A stretch of DNA of 64,000 nt from Hymenobacter sp. 5317J-9 (GCF_022921075.1 NZ_CP095050.1:3720001-3784000); one strand, 5' to 3'. Positions 41,440 to 50,822 are shown, counted from the stretch's first letter. Notes: generated by a model not told the origin, from the letters alone. Translations and numbers: made by a program.

Positions 41440-41545
41440 GTCATGCTTAGCGCAGCCGAAGCATCTCTACCGCTTCGTTGCTAGCGTCAGGGGTTAGTTC
41501 ATCAGTAGAGATGCTTCGACTTCGCTCCGCTGCGCTCAGCATGAC
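41440..41545. repeat. Hairpin repeat, element d (family 1), right arm enlarged
   Basis: Left arm 41440-41470; right arm 41505-41545. The right arm has about 10 extra bases (TTCGCTCCGC) inserted between GCTTCGAC and TGCGCTCAGC, so the stem is interrupted there; the outer and inner ends still pair. Confidence 0.85.
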
Positions 41546-41590
41546 ATCCTTATTAACTGGCCCTGACAACACCCGACTGACAACCAACCT

Positions 41591-42046
41591 ATGTATTTCA
41601 AATCCACCTTTTTCGAAGACTATACCCTTGGTGAGAAACGCGTGACCCTCGGCCGCACCGTCACCGAAACCGACTTCGTGGTCCACGCCGGACACACCGG
41701 CGACTTCTTCCCGCATCACCTCGACGCGGAGTGGTGCAAAACCCAGCCCTTCGGCCAGCGCATCGCGCACGGCACCATGATTTTCAGCATCGGCATCGGC
41801 CTCACCGCTTCCGAAATTAACCCCGAAGCCTTCTCCAAAGGCTACGACCGGCTGCGCTTCATCAAGCCTGTGTTCATCGGCAATACCATCCATTCCGAAG
41901 TCACAATTTCGGCCAAAGAAGAAGGCAAAAAGCCGGGCTACGGCACCGTGACCGAGCACGTGCAAGTCATCAACGAGCACGGCGAAGTGGTGCTGGCCTG
42001 CGACCATTTGCTGGTGGTGAAATTGCGCGCTTCGGACAACCAATGA
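41591..42046 (+). CDS. MaoC-type hydratase/dehydratase
   Basis: A 151-residue hot-dog-fold protein of the MaoC group (R-specific enoyl-CoA hydratase relatives). [14 protein letters not shown] carries the catalytic Asp and a His five positions later, as in the usual GDxNPxH motif, although the Asn is replaced by Phe. [17 protein letters not shown] and [17 protein letters not shown] are typical of the fold. It lies between the Gfo/Idh gene and the FucP-type permease, separated from each by a hairpin repeat. It probably hydrates or dehydrates a CoA thioester formed by the neighbouring CoA-transferase, but this is inference. Confidence 0.87.
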   Translation: MYFKSTFFEDYTLGEKRVTLGRTVTETDFVVHAGHTGDFFPHHLDAEWCKTQPFGQRIAHGTMIFSIGIGLTASEINPEAFSKGYDRLRFIKPVFIGNTIHSEVTISAKEEGKKPGYGTVTEHVQVINEHGEVVLACDHLLVVKLRASDNQ

Positions 42047-42050
42047 AACG

Positions 42051-42144
42051 GTCATGCTGAGCGCAGCCGAAGCACCTCTACTGCATTAGCAATCAAATCG
42101 AAGTAGCGAAGCGGTAGTGATGCTTCGACTACGCTCAGCATGAC
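42051..42144. repeat. Hairpin repeat, element e (family 1), degenerate
   Basis: Left arm 42051-42081 GTCATGCTGAGCGCAGCC..., right arm 42114-42144. The arms differ at several positions (for example CACCTCTAC against ATCACTAC), so pairing is imperfect. It starts 5 nt after the MaoC stop. Confidence 0.82.
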
Positions 42145-42180
42145 GTTATTTTTTCAATTTCTGTAACTCAATCCCACCCA

Positions 42181-43485
42181 ATGGCCCTTGCTCCCGCTTC
42201 CATTCCGCCACCTGTTGCCACGGGCGGCCCCGTCAGTGCTCGCACCTATTTGCTGCCGTTTAGCTTGGTGGTGGGCGTGTTCTTCCTGTGGGGCATGGCG
42301 CACAGCCTCGATTCTATCCTGATTCCGCACCTCCAGAAAGCCTGCCAACTCAACAACCGGCAGTCCACCTTCGTGGATACGGCCGTGTTTCTGGCTTACT
42401 TCCTGATGGCCATTCCGGCCGGAGTCCTGCTCAAGCGGCTGGGCTATAAGACGACCATTATCCTGGGATTGTTGGCCTTCGCGGGCGGAGCCTTTCTGTT
42501 CGTGCCCGCCGCCGATGCCCGCTCCTACGGCCTGTTTCTGACCGCGCTGTTCATCATCGGCTGCGGCCTAACGACGCTGGAAACTGCCGCCAACCCCTAC
42601 GCCGCCGTGCTCGGCCCGCCCGAATCGTCGACGAGCCGGCTGAACCTGGCAGCCTCGTTCAATGGGCTGGCGGTTTTTGTGGCCCCTATCATCGGCGCCA
42701 ACCTGATTTTGTCGGGCAAGGAGTACACCAAGGCCCAGCTGGCCGCCATGCCCGAGGCCATCCGCAGCACCTACCTCAACCACGAAGCCGCGGCCGTGAA
42801 GCTGCCGTACATCGTGCTGGGCTGCGTGCTGGTAGCCGTGGCAGTGCTGTTCTTTTTCAGCAAGCTGCCCGAGGTGCGGGCCGCCGAAGCCGAGCCCTCG
42901 GAAGGCGGCGGCTTCTTCGCGGTGCTGAAACACCGGCACCTCACCTGGGCCGTGGTGGCGCAGTTTTTCTACGTGGGGGCACAGGTGTGCGTCACGAGTT
43001 TCTTCATCCGGATGGCCAAGCAGGGCGCCGGCGTGGATGAGAAAACGGCCGGCTACTACCTGGCCGTGTACGGCCTACTGTTTATGGTGGGCCGTTTCAT
43101 TGGCACCGCTTTGCTGAAGTACATCGCCTCGCAGCGGCTGCTGTCGATTTATGCCGTGGTCGCCATGGCGCTGTGCGCAGTGGCCGTGTTCGGCGACGGG
43201 GCCTACGTCATTTACGCGCTAGGCGGACTGGGCTTTTTCATGAGCATTATGTTCCCCACCATCTTCGCCCTGGGCATCGCCGGCCTCGGCGACGACACCA
43301 AGCCCGGCTCGTCGTGGCTGGTGATGTCCATCGTGGGCGGCGCCATCATGCCTCCCCTCATGGGCACGCTCATCGATATGCGCGGCGACAACATCCAAAT
43401 TGGCTACCTCATCCCGATGGTTTGCTACCTGGTGATTCTGCTGTTTGGCATGTACGGCTACCGGGTGAAGGGGCGGCTGGTATAG
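42181..43485 (+). CDS. FucP-type sugar:proton symporter (MFS)
   Basis: A 434-residue MFS transporter of the L-fucose permease (FucP) group, inner membrane, about 12 helices. FFLWGMAHSLDSILIPHLQ matches the family's FFLWxxxxxLxDIL signature, LETAANPYAAVLG matches its conserved TANPY, and RLNLAASFNGLAVFVAPIIG follows. It probably imports a deoxyhexose or related sugar (rhamnose, fucose or galactose in this context); the exact sugar is not readable. It ends the set of metabolic genes at 35.4-43.5 kb, with a repeat on each side. Confidence 0.9.
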   Translation: MALAPASIPPPVATGGPVSARTYLLPFSLVVGVFFLWGMAHSLDSILIPHLQKACQLNNRQSTFVDTAVFLAYFLMAIPAGVLLKRLGYKTTIILGLLAFAGGAFLFVPAADARSYGLFLTALFIIGCGLTTLETAANPYAAVLGPPESSTSRLNLAASFNGLAVFVAPIIGANLILSGKEYTKAQLAAMPEAIRSTYLNHEAAAVKLPYIVLGCVLVAVAVLFFFSKLPEVRAAEAEPSEGGGFFAVLKHRHLTWAVVAQFFYVGAQVCVTSFFIRMAKQGAGVDEKTAGYYLAVYGLLFMVGRFIGTALLKYIASQRLLSIYAVVAMALCAVAVFGDGAYVIYALGGLGFFMSIMFPTIFALGIAGLGDDTKPGSSWLVMSIVGGAIMPPLMGTLIDMRGDNIQIGYLIPMVCYLVILLFGMYGYRVKGRLV

Positions 43486-43505
43486 GCCGTCTGCGCAACC
43501 TAATA

Positions 43506-43608
43506 CGTCATGCTGAGCGCAGTCGAAGCATCTCTACCGCAGCAGCAATCAATTCCATCAAAAGGGCAACGAAGCGGTAGAGATGCTTCGACTGCGCTCA
43601 GCATGACG
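43506..43608. repeat. Hairpin repeat, element f (family 1, subfamily A)
   Basis: Perfect 35-bp inverted repeat (43506-43540 and 43574-43608), starting CGTCATGCTGAGCGCAGTC, 20 nt after the transporter stop. Confidence 0.93.
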
Positions 43609-43630
43609 ACCTAACAAATTCAACGTCACA

Positions 43631-46600
43631 ATGAAAACCCGCTTGCTCCCCAAGACGCTCCTGCTGCTCGCGCTGCCGACGCTCGGCCTGCTGCCGGCCC
43701 CGGTGCGCGCCCAGCAAGCGCCCGATTTGGAAGCCTTGTTCAAGTCCCCGCCCGAGGCGGCGCGGCCGTGGGTGTTCTGGTATTGGATGAATGGGGCCGT
43801 GACGCCGGCGGGCATCACCGCCGATTTGGCGGCCATGAAGGAAGCCGGCATCGGCGGGGCGTATTTGATGCCGATAAAGGACGTGGAGAACCCGCCGGCC
43901 ATCTCGCCGCCGGCGCGGCAGCTGTCGCCGCAGTGGTGGGCGATGGTGAAACACTCGATGCAGGAAGCCGACCGGCTGGGGTTGAAGCTAGCCATGCACG
44001 TGAGCGACGGCTTTGCGCTGGCGGGCGGGCCGTGGATTACGCCGGAGCTGTCGATGCAGCACGTGGTATCGACCCAAACGCCGGTGGCGGGCGGTAAAAA
44101 GCTGGCTATCAACCTGCCCCGGCCGGCCGCCGTGCAGGGCTACTACCGCGACATTGCCGTGTACGCCTACCCCACGCCCACCGGCAGCGGCGTTTCCACG
44201 GCCAGCCTCAAGCCGCAGATTACCAGCAGCCTAACCAGCGAAAACATCGACTTGCTGGCGACCCAAGGCAACAAAAAAGGCTTCAAAACCAATGAGCCGG
44301 GCTGGATTCAATACGCGTTCGACCAGCCGTTTACCTGCCGCAGCATCCGCATCCGCTCCAACGGCTATAACTACCAGGCCAACCGCTTGCAGGTGGCCGT
44401 GAGCGACGACGGCCGCACCTTCCGGCCGCTCACGCGCCTGCAGCCGCCCCGCAGCGGCTGGCAGGACAGTAGCGCCGTTACGCACGCGCTGCCCGCCACC
44501 ACGGCCCGGTTTTTCCGCTTCACCTACGACCCCGCCGGCTCGGAGCCGGGCGCCGAGGACCTCGACGCAGCCAAGTGGAAGCAGAGCCTGAAAGTGTCGG
44601 AAATCCAGCTATCCGGCGAGGCGCGCATCCACCAGTTCGAGGGCAAAAACGGCGATGTGTGGCGCGTGAGCGAGCGCACCACGCCCGCCCAGCTGCCCGA
44701 CGCGCAGTGCGTGCCGCTGGGCCGCGTCCTCAACCTCACCGACAAGCTCGACGCCAGCGGCCGCCTCACCTGGCAGGCCCCGGCCGGCCGCTGGACCATC
44801 CTGCGCATGGGCCACACCAGCACCGGCCAAATCAACACCACCGGCGGCGGCGGGCGCGGGCTGGAGTGCGATAAATTCAACCCAGAAGCCGTTGGGCTGC
44901 AGTTTGATAAGTGGTTTGGCGAGGCCGTGCGGCAGGGCGGGCCGGAGCTGGCGGCGCGGGTGCTCAAGGTCTTCCACGTCGATAGCTGGGAGTGCGGCTC
45001 GCAGAACTGGTCGGGGAATTTTGCGGCGGAGTTTCGGGCGAGACGCGGCTATGACCTGTTGCCCTACCTGCCCGTAATGGCCGGCGTACCGCTGCAAAGC
45101 GCCGACCAGTCGGAGCGGGTGCTATTCGATGTGCGCCAGACCATTGCGGAGCTGGTGAACGACAAATTTTACGTGACGCTGCGCGACCTGGCGCACGCCA
45201 AAGGCTGCACGTTTTCGGCCGAGGCCATCGCGCCCACGATGGTGAGCGACGGCATGCTGCACTACCAGAACGCCGACGTGCCGATGGGCGAATTCTGGCT
45301 GCGCAGCCCCACCCACGACAAGCCCAACGACATGCTCGACGCCATTTCAGGGGCGCACATCTACGGCAAGAATATCATTGGGGCCGAGTCGTTTACGGAG
45401 TTGAAGCTGGCCTGGGACGAGCACCCCGGCATGCTGAAGGCCCTGCAGGACCGTAATTACGCGCTGGGCGTCAATCGCCTGGTGTATCACGTGTTCACGC
45501 ACAACCCCTGGCTCGACCGCAAGCCGGGCATGACGCTGAGCAGCATCGGCCTGTTTTTCCAGCGCGACCAAACCTGGTGGAAGCCCGGCCGCGCCTGGGT
45601 GGACTACGCCCGCCGCTGCCAGGCGCTGCTGCAGCTTGGCCGGCCGGTGGTGGATGTGGCCGTGTTCACGGGTGAGGAAACGCCGCGCCGGGCCATCCTG
45701 CCCAATCGGCTGGTGAACGACCTGCCCGGCATTTTCGGCCCGCAGGCCGTGGCCGCCGAGCAAAAGCGCCTCGCCAACGCGGGCCTACCCATGCGCGAGC
45801 AGCCGGAGAAAATCTCCGCTTCGGCCAACATGGAAACCGCCGACATGCTGGTGGACCCGTTGCACGGCTACGCCTACGATTCCTTTAACAAGGACGCACT
45901 GCTGCGGCTGGCAAAGGTGGAAAACGGCCGCATCGTGCTGCCAGGCGGCGCCAGCTACGGCCTGCTGGTGGTGCCGGGGGCACTGAAAATGAGTCCGGAC
46001 AGCAGCAGTATGTCGCCGGAAGTGGCGAAGAAGTTGCGGGAGTTGGCGCAGGCTGGGGCCACTATTTTGCTCAACCGGCAGACCAGCCACTCTCCATCAC
46101 TAAGTGGCTTTCCGGATGCAGACAAGCAAGTGCAACAAGTGGCGAAAGAATTGATAGTCACTTCAATTCCTATAGCGACTTACAACACTCCAACAGGCCC
46201 AATTCAAGTATTATCTAACCATTATAAAATAGGCAATTCTACCGCTGATTTAAAACCAATGAATGTGTTGCCTGGACCTTACAAAGCCGACTCTTTCATT
46301 GTGTTCGGTTTGGAGCCAGATGTCACTTCCAGAAACGCCAGCGGCCAGCGTGCAAAGGGCATCGCCTGGACACACCGCACCGACACGCAATTCGACATTT
46401 ATTTCATTTCAAATCAGCTCGACTCGGCCCGCACCATTGACTTGAGTCTGCGTGTGGCGGGCCGCAAGCCGGAACTGTGGGATGCCGTAACCGGCGAAAT
46501 TCGCCCGGCTACCAACTGGAAAATCGAAAACGGCCGCACGCTGCTGCCGCTTCGCCTGGACCGAAACGGCTCAGTTTTCGTGGTTTTCCGTGAACCGGCT

Positions 46601-47152
46601 ACGCAATCCGGCGCTTACACGGGCCTGAACTGGCTGGAAACGCGACCAGTGCAGACGCTAAACGGGTCTTGGCAGGTGCGCTTCGACTCCAAAATGGGCG
46701 GGCCGGCGCAGCCGGTGGCTTTCACCCAGCTTACCGATTGGAGCAAGCACCCGGATGCGACTATCAGCCATTATTCCGGCACTGCCGAGTACAGCCAAAA
46801 TTTCAAGTGGAAGCCGGCCAAAGGGCCGCAGCAGCGCGTGTGGCTGGAACTAGGCCAGCTCGCCAACCTCGCCGAAGTGCAGGTGAACGGCAAGCCCTGC
46901 GGCATTGCCTGGACCGCTCCCTACCGCCTCGACATCACCGACGCCATTCGGAAAGGCGACAACCAACTCCGCATCCTCGTCACCAACACCTGGGCCAACC
47001 GCCTCATCGGCGACCAAAGCCTGCCGCCCGAAAAACGACTCACCCAAACCACGGCCGCTTCGCCGGCCGCCAACAAGCCGCTGCTGCCGGCCGGCCTGCT
47101 GGGGCCCGTGCGCCTCAGCACCAGCCCACTTCCTGACTCGCAACCTCATTAA
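43631..47152 (+). CDS. Secreted alpha-L-rhamnosidase (GH106)
   Basis: A 1,173-residue GH106-type alpha-L-rhamnosidase, likely to act on rhamnogalacturonan backbone or side chains. The signal peptide ends PAPVRAQ. RPWVFWYWMNGAVTPAG and TADLAAMKEAGIGGAYLMP are the characteristic N-terminal motifs. Later FHVDSWECGSQNW and FSAEAIAPTMVSDG lie in the barrel and carry candidate acidic residues. The C-terminal part has an Ig-like and a jelly-roll domain (VWLELGQLANLAEVQVNGKP). The interior contains an AT-rich patch (about 46140-46330). The GH127 gene starts 6 bp after the stop. Confidence 0.9.
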   Translation: MKTRLLPKTLLLLALPTLGLLPAPVRAQQAPDLEALFKSPPEAARPWVFWYWMNGAVTPAGITADLAAMKEAGIGGAYLMPIKDVENPPAISPPARQLSPQWWAMVKHSMQEADRLGLKLAMHVSDGFALAGGPWITPELSMQHVVSTQTPVAGGKKLAINLPRPAAVQGYYRDIAVYAYPTPTGSGVSTASLKPQITSSLTSENIDLLATQGNKKGFKTNEPGWIQYAFDQPFTCRSIRIRSNGYNYQANRLQVAVSDDGRTFRPLTRLQPPRSGWQDSSAVTHALPATTARFFRFTYDPAGSEPGAEDLDAAKWKQSLKVSEIQLSGEARIHQFEGKNGDVWRVSERTTPAQLPDAQCVPLGRVLNLTDKLDASGRLTWQAPAGRWTILRMGHTSTGQINTTGGGGRGLECDKFNPEAVGLQFDKWFGEAVRQGGPELAARVLKVFHVDSWECGSQNWSGNFAAEFRARRGYDLLPYLPVMAGVPLQSADQSERVLFDVRQTIAELVNDKFYVTLRDLAHAKGCTFSAEAIAPTMVSDGMLHYQNADVPMGEFWLRSPTHDKPNDMLDAISGAHIYGKNIIGAESFTELKLAWDEHPGMLKALQDRNYALGVNRLVYHVFTHNPWLDRKPGMTLSSIGLFFQRDQTWWKPGRAWVDYARRCQALLQLGRPVVDVAVFTGEETPRRAILPNRLVNDLPGIFGPQAVAAEQKRLANAGLPMREQPEKISASANMETADMLVDPLHGYAYDSFNKDALLRLAKVENGRIVLPGGASYGLLVVPGALKMSPDSSSMSPEVAKKLRELAQAGATILLNRQTSHSPSLSGFPDADKQVQQVAKELIVTSIPIATYNTPTGPIQVLSNHYKIGNSTADLKPMNVLPGPYKADSFIVFGLEPDVTSRNASGQRAKGIAWTHRTDTQFDIYFISNQLDSARTIDLSLRVAGRKPELWDAVTGEIRPATNWKIENGRTLLPLRLDRNGSVFVVFREPATQSGAYTGLNWLETRPVQTLNGSWQVRFDSKMGGPAQPVAFTQLTDWSKHPDATISHYSGTAEYSQNFKWKPAKGPQQRVWLELGQLANLAEVQVNGKPCGIAWTAPYRLDITDAIRKGDNQLRILVTNTWANRLIGDQSLPPEKRLTQTTAASPAANKPLLPAGLLGPVRLSTSPLPDSQPH
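46141..46330. other. AT-rich patch inside the GH106 gene
   Basis: By hand count, 46201-46260 has 16 G/C of 60 (27%), and 46141-46200 has 27 of 60 (45%), against the well-above-half GC of the neighbouring coding sequence. The reading frame stays open throughout. Codons there (ATT, ATA, AAT, TTA) are unusual for this gene. It may be a short imported or unevenly evolved segment. Confidence 0.75.
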
Positions 47153-47158
47153 TCCGTT

Positions 47159-49210
47159 ATGAACGTGTCAAATTCTGTAATTCGCCTGGGCCTTCTTGGG
47201 CTCGTGCTGGCCCTGGCAGCTGTGCCCGCGCAAGCCCAGCAAAAGGCCCTCGTAAACACGTCGACCAGCACCCACGCCAAGCTCAGCAGCGTGGACATGG
47301 GCAGCGTGCAGTGGACCAACGGCTTCTGGGCCGAGCGCTTTGACGTGTGCCAGAAGTCGATGATTCCGACCATGTGGGCGCTCTACCACTCCGACCGCAA
47401 CCATGCTTACAAGAACTTCGAGATTGCCGCCGGGCTGGAGAAAGGCGAGCACAAGGGCCCGCCCTTCCACGACGGCGACTTCTTTAAGCTGTTGGAGGCG
47501 CTGTCGGCCTCTTACGCGGTGACGCACGACCCCAAGCTCGACCAGCAGCTCGACGAAGCCATTGCTTTGATTGTGAAAGTGCAGCGGCCCGATGGCTACA
47601 TCAGCACTCAGAGCACCATTGCGGAGCTGAACAACCCGAGCCAGAAGGCCGCCTTCAAAAACCGGCTGAATTTCGAGACCTACAACCTGGGCCACCTGAT
47701 GACGGCCGGCTGCGTGCACTACCGCGCCACGGGCAAGACCACGCTGCTGAATGCCGCGAAGAAAGCCACGGATTACCTGTATAACTTCTACAAAACGGCC
47801 TCGCCCGAGCTGGCGCGCAACGCCATCTGTCCGGCGCACTACATGGGCGTGGTGGAGATGTACCGCACCACCCGCGACCCGCGCTACCTGGAGCTGGCCA
47901 AAAGCCTGATTGACATCCGCGGGCTGGCCGCCGACATCGGCACCGATGACAACCAGGACCGCATTCCGTTCCGCCAGATGCAGAAGGCGGGCGGCCACGC
48001 CGTGCGGGCCAATTACCTCTTTGCCGGCGCGGCCGACGTGTACGCCGAAACCGGCGACGCGACCCTGCTCACGACCCTCAACAAAATGTGGGACGACGTG
48101 ACGCAGCACAAAATGTACGTGACCGGGGCCTGCGGGGCGCTCTACGACGGCGTGTCGCCCGACGGCACGGCCTACAAGCCCGACACGGTGCAGAAAATCC
48201 ACCAGGCTTACGGCCGCGACTACCAATTGCCCAACTTCACGGCCCACGGCGAAACCTGCGCCAACATCGGCAACGTGCTCTGGAACTGGCGCATGCTCCA
48301 GGTAACCGGCGACGCCAAGTACGCCGACGTGCTGGAAACCGCCCTCTACAACAGCGTGCTCTCCGGCATCAGCCTCGATGGCCAGCGCTTTCTCTACACC
48401 AACCCGCTGGCGTATTCCGACGCGCTGCCCTTCCACCAGCGCTGGTCCAAGGACCGGGTCGACTACATCAGCCTCTCCAACTGCTGCCCGCCCAACGTGG
48501 TGCGCACCATTGCCGAGGTGAACAACTACGTGTACAGCACTTCCGACAAAGGCCTGTGGGTGAACCTCTACGGTGGCAGCACGCTGAACACCAAGCTGAA
48601 GAACGGCGCGCCGCTGAAGCTGCGCCAGGAAACGAATTACCCCTGGGACGGCGCCGTGAAGCTCACCCTGGACCAAGCGCCCAAGAAGGCATTTTCGGTG
48701 TTTTTGCGGGTGCCGGGCTGGTGCGAAGGCGCCACGGTGCTCGTCAACGGCAAGCCCGTGGCGGCCACCCTCACGCCCGGCAGCTACGCCGAAATCAACC
48801 GCCAGTGGAAAGCCGGTGACCGGGTGGAGCTGAGCCTGCCCATGCCCGCCCAACTGGTGGAAGCCAACCCTTTGGTGGAGGAAACCCGCAACCAGGTAGC
48901 CGTGAAGCGCGGCCCCATCGTGTACTGCCTCGAGAACAAGGACCTTACGGCCGGCCAGAAGCTTTCGGGCCTCGTCATTCCCGCTGGCACCAGCTTCACG
49001 CCGCAGCACAAACAGGTGGAAAACAGCGACGTTGTATTCCTTACCGGCCAGGCCACGCTCATGCCCGAAGCAGCGCAGTGGGGCTCGCAGCTCTACCGCA
49101 AGCTGCCCGCCGAAAAGCCCACCACGGTCCCGGTCACGCTCATCCCCTACTACGCCTGGGGCAACCGCGGCCACGCCGATATGGAGGTATGGATTCCGGT
49201 GAGTCGTTAG
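47159..49210 (+). CDS. Secreted beta-L-arabinofuranosidase-type enzyme (GH127)
   Basis: A 683-residue GH127 (former DUF1680) protein. Family members cleave beta-L-arabinofuranosides or related pectic sugars with a zinc-bound Cys nucleophile. The signal peptide ends PAQAQQ. The barrel part has HGETCANIGNVLWNWRM (Glu365 and Cys367) and LSNCCPPNVVRTIAEV (Cys442 and Cys443). The E-x-C...C-C arrangement and its 77-residue spacing fit the zinc site of HypBA1 (Glu338, Cys340, Cys417, Cys418), with Cys442 the likely nucleophile. A C-terminal beta domain follows. It lies 6 bp after the GH106 gene and is followed by a perfect hairpin. Confidence 0.92.
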   Translation: MNVSNSVIRLGLLGLVLALAAVPAQAQQKALVNTSTSTHAKLSSVDMGSVQWTNGFWAERFDVCQKSMIPTMWALYHSDRNHAYKNFEIAAGLEKGEHKGPPFHDGDFFKLLEALSASYAVTHDPKLDQQLDEAIALIVKVQRPDGYISTQSTIAELNNPSQKAAFKNRLNFETYNLGHLMTAGCVHYRATGKTTLLNAAKKATDYLYNFYKTASPELARNAICPAHYMGVVEMYRTTRDPRYLELAKSLIDIRGLAADIGTDDNQDRIPFRQMQKAGGHAVRANYLFAGAADVYAETGDATLLTTLNKMWDDVTQHKMYVTGACGALYDGVSPDGTAYKPDTVQKIHQAYGRDYQLPNFTAHGETCANIGNVLWNWRMLQVTGDAKYADVLETALYNSVLSGISLDGQRFLYTNPLAYSDALPFHQRWSKDRVDYISLSNCCPPNVVRTIAEVNNYVYSTSDKGLWVNLYGGSTLNTKLKNGAPLKLRQETNYPWDGAVKLTLDQAPKKAFSVFLRVPGWCEGATVLVNGKPVAATLTPGSYAEINRQWKAGDRVELSLPMPAQLVEANPLVEETRNQVAVKRGPIVYCLENKDLTAGQKLSGLVIPAGTSFTPQHKQVENSDVVFLTGQATLMPEAAQWGSQLYRKLPAEKPTTVPVTLIPYYAWGNRGHADMEVWIPVSR

Positions 49211-49240
49211 AAATCAGTTTATAATCAACAGCTTATTGCC

Positions 49241-49337
49241 GTCATGCAGCGCGCAGCGAAGCATCTTGCTCGCCACCACTAATTATACTGATTAAGTTAC
49301 TGCTGCACACGAGATGCTTCGCTGCGCGCTGCATGAC
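49241..49337. repeat. Hairpin repeat, element g (family 1, subfamily B)
   Basis: Perfect 26-bp inverted repeat (49241-49266 and 49312-49337). Relative to elements b and h the left arm has A to C and the right arm the matching T to G (CAGCGCGC against GCGCGCTG), a compensatory pair. Confidence 0.92.
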
Positions 49338-49362
49338 AGGAAACTTTTACCTGATGTTACTT

Positions 49363-50799
49363 ATGAAGCTCAAGCCTCTTTTTCTCTTTTGCCTCACGCT
49401 ATTTCTCCCGCTGTTCACCCACGCCCAGCTCCGCCTGGCCTCGCTGTTCACCGACAACATGGTGATGCAGCAGCAGGCCGACTGCGCTGTGTGGGGCTGG
49501 GCCAAGGCCGGCAACACCATCACCGTCAGTCCTTCATGGAGCAAGCAGAAATACACGGCCCAAGTCGACGCGGCCGGCAAGTGGCGGCTGAAAGTAAAAA
49601 CGCCGGCCGCGAGCTATACCCCCTACACGCTGAGCATCAGCGGCGACGGCCCGGCCGTGCAGCTCAAAAACGTGCTGGTGGGCGAAGTGTGGCTCTGCGG
49701 CGGGCAGTCGAACATGGAAATGCCGATGAAGGGCTTCAAAGGCCAGCCTGTGCTGGGCTCGAATGAGGCAATTATTCATTCCAAAAACGAACAGCTGCGC
49801 CTCTACACCGTGCCCCGCTCCTCGGTAACCGAGCCGCAGGAAAACAGCAAGCCCTCGCCCTGGCGCTTGTCCGAGCCCGAGGCCGTGGGCAACTTCAGCG
49901 CCACGGCCTACTACTTCGGGCGGCTGTTGCAGGAGCAACTGCGGGTGCCGGTGGGCCTGCTGCACTGCAGCTACAGCGGCTCCTTCATCGAGGCCTGGAT
50001 GGACGCGGAGAACCTGCGGCAGTTTGCCGGCGTGAAGATTCCGGCCAAGGGCGACACCATCAAGCTGGTGAGCCGCACGGCTACCACGCTCTACAACGGC
50101 ATGCTGCACCCCATTGAGGGCTACGGCATCAAGGGCGCCATCTGGTACCAGGGTGAGTCGAACTACGACCGGCCCGACGAGTACGCACAGCTGTTCGCCG
50201 CCATGGTGAAGCAGTGGCGCACCAAGTGGGGCATGGGCGACTTCCCGTTCTACTACGCCCAGATTGCGCCCTTCGACTACACCCGCACCTCCAAAAACAA
50301 GGGCGGCAAATACAACTCGGCCTTCATTCGCGACACCCAGCGCAAGCTGCAGGACCAGGTGCCCAACACCGGTATGGCTGTCTTGCTTGACGTGGGCGAG
50401 GAAACCAGCATCCACCCCATGCGCAAGGAGCCCGGCGGCACGCGCCTGGCGTTGCTGGCCCTGGCCCAAACCTACGGCCTGAAAGGCTTCGGCGCCCTCA
50501 GCCCGAGCTACGAATCGTTGACGGTGAAAGACAACACGGCCACCGTGCGCTTCAAGAATTCGCCGATGGGCATGACCACCTTCGGGCAGGAATTGACCGG
50601 CTTCGAAATAGCCGGCGCCGACCAGAAATGGTACCCGGCCAAAGCCAGCATCAGCGGCAGCAGCATCACCGTTTCGGCCGAGGCAGTGAAGGCGCCGGTG
50701 GCGGTGCGCTACGCGTTTCAGGACTTCACCAAGGCCACGCTGTTCAGCAACGAAGGCCTGCCAGTGTCGTCGTTCCGCACGGATGATTGGGCGCAATGA
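49363..50799 (+). CDS. Secreted SASA-type acetylesterase (SGNH hydrolase)
   Basis: A protein of about 478 residues of the sialate O-acetylesterase-related group, which removes acetyl groups from carbohydrates. The signal peptide starts MKLKPLFLFCLTLFLPLFTHAQ. GGQSNMEMPM holds block I with the nucleophile Ser, WYQGESNYD the Gly/Asn region, and DVGEETSIHPMRKEPGG the Asp-His pair. Start choice: ATGs at 49333, 49354 and 49363 are in frame, but 49333 lies in repeat g, so the start is put at 49363 where the signal peptide begins. It probably removes acetyl groups from pectic rhamnogalacturonan; this specificity is inferred from neighbours. Confidence 0.88.
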   Translation: MKLKPLFLFCLTLFLPLFTHAQLRLASLFTDNMVMQQQADCAVWGWAKAGNTITVSPSWSKQKYTAQVDAAGKWRLKVKTPAASYTPYTLSISGDGPAVQLKNVLVGEVWLCGGQSNMEMPMKGFKGQPVLGSNEAIIHSKNEQLRLYTVPRSSVTEPQENSKPSPWRLSEPEAVGNFSATAYYFGRLLQEQLRVPVGLLHCSYSGSFIEAWMDAENLRQFAGVKIPAKGDTIKLVSRTATTLYNGMLHPIEGYGIKGAIWYQGESNYDRPDEYAQLFAAMVKQWRTKWGMGDFPFYYAQIAPFDYTRTSKNKGGKYNSAFIRDTQRKLQDQVPNTGMAVLLDVGEETSIHPMRKEPGGTRLALLALAQTYGLKGFGALSPSYESLTVKDNTATVRFKNSPMGMTTFGQELTGFEIAGADQKWYPAKASISGSSITVSAEAVKAPVAVRYAFQDFTKATLFSNEGLPVSSFRTDDWAQ

Positions 50800-50822
50800 G
50801 GGCAGAAAATAATACTTTGACT

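Noticed and set aside
47168..49174. 668-codon minus-strand open frame
   Set aside because: Antisense to the GH127 gene with the Cys and Glu motifs; no signal or domain in the shadow.
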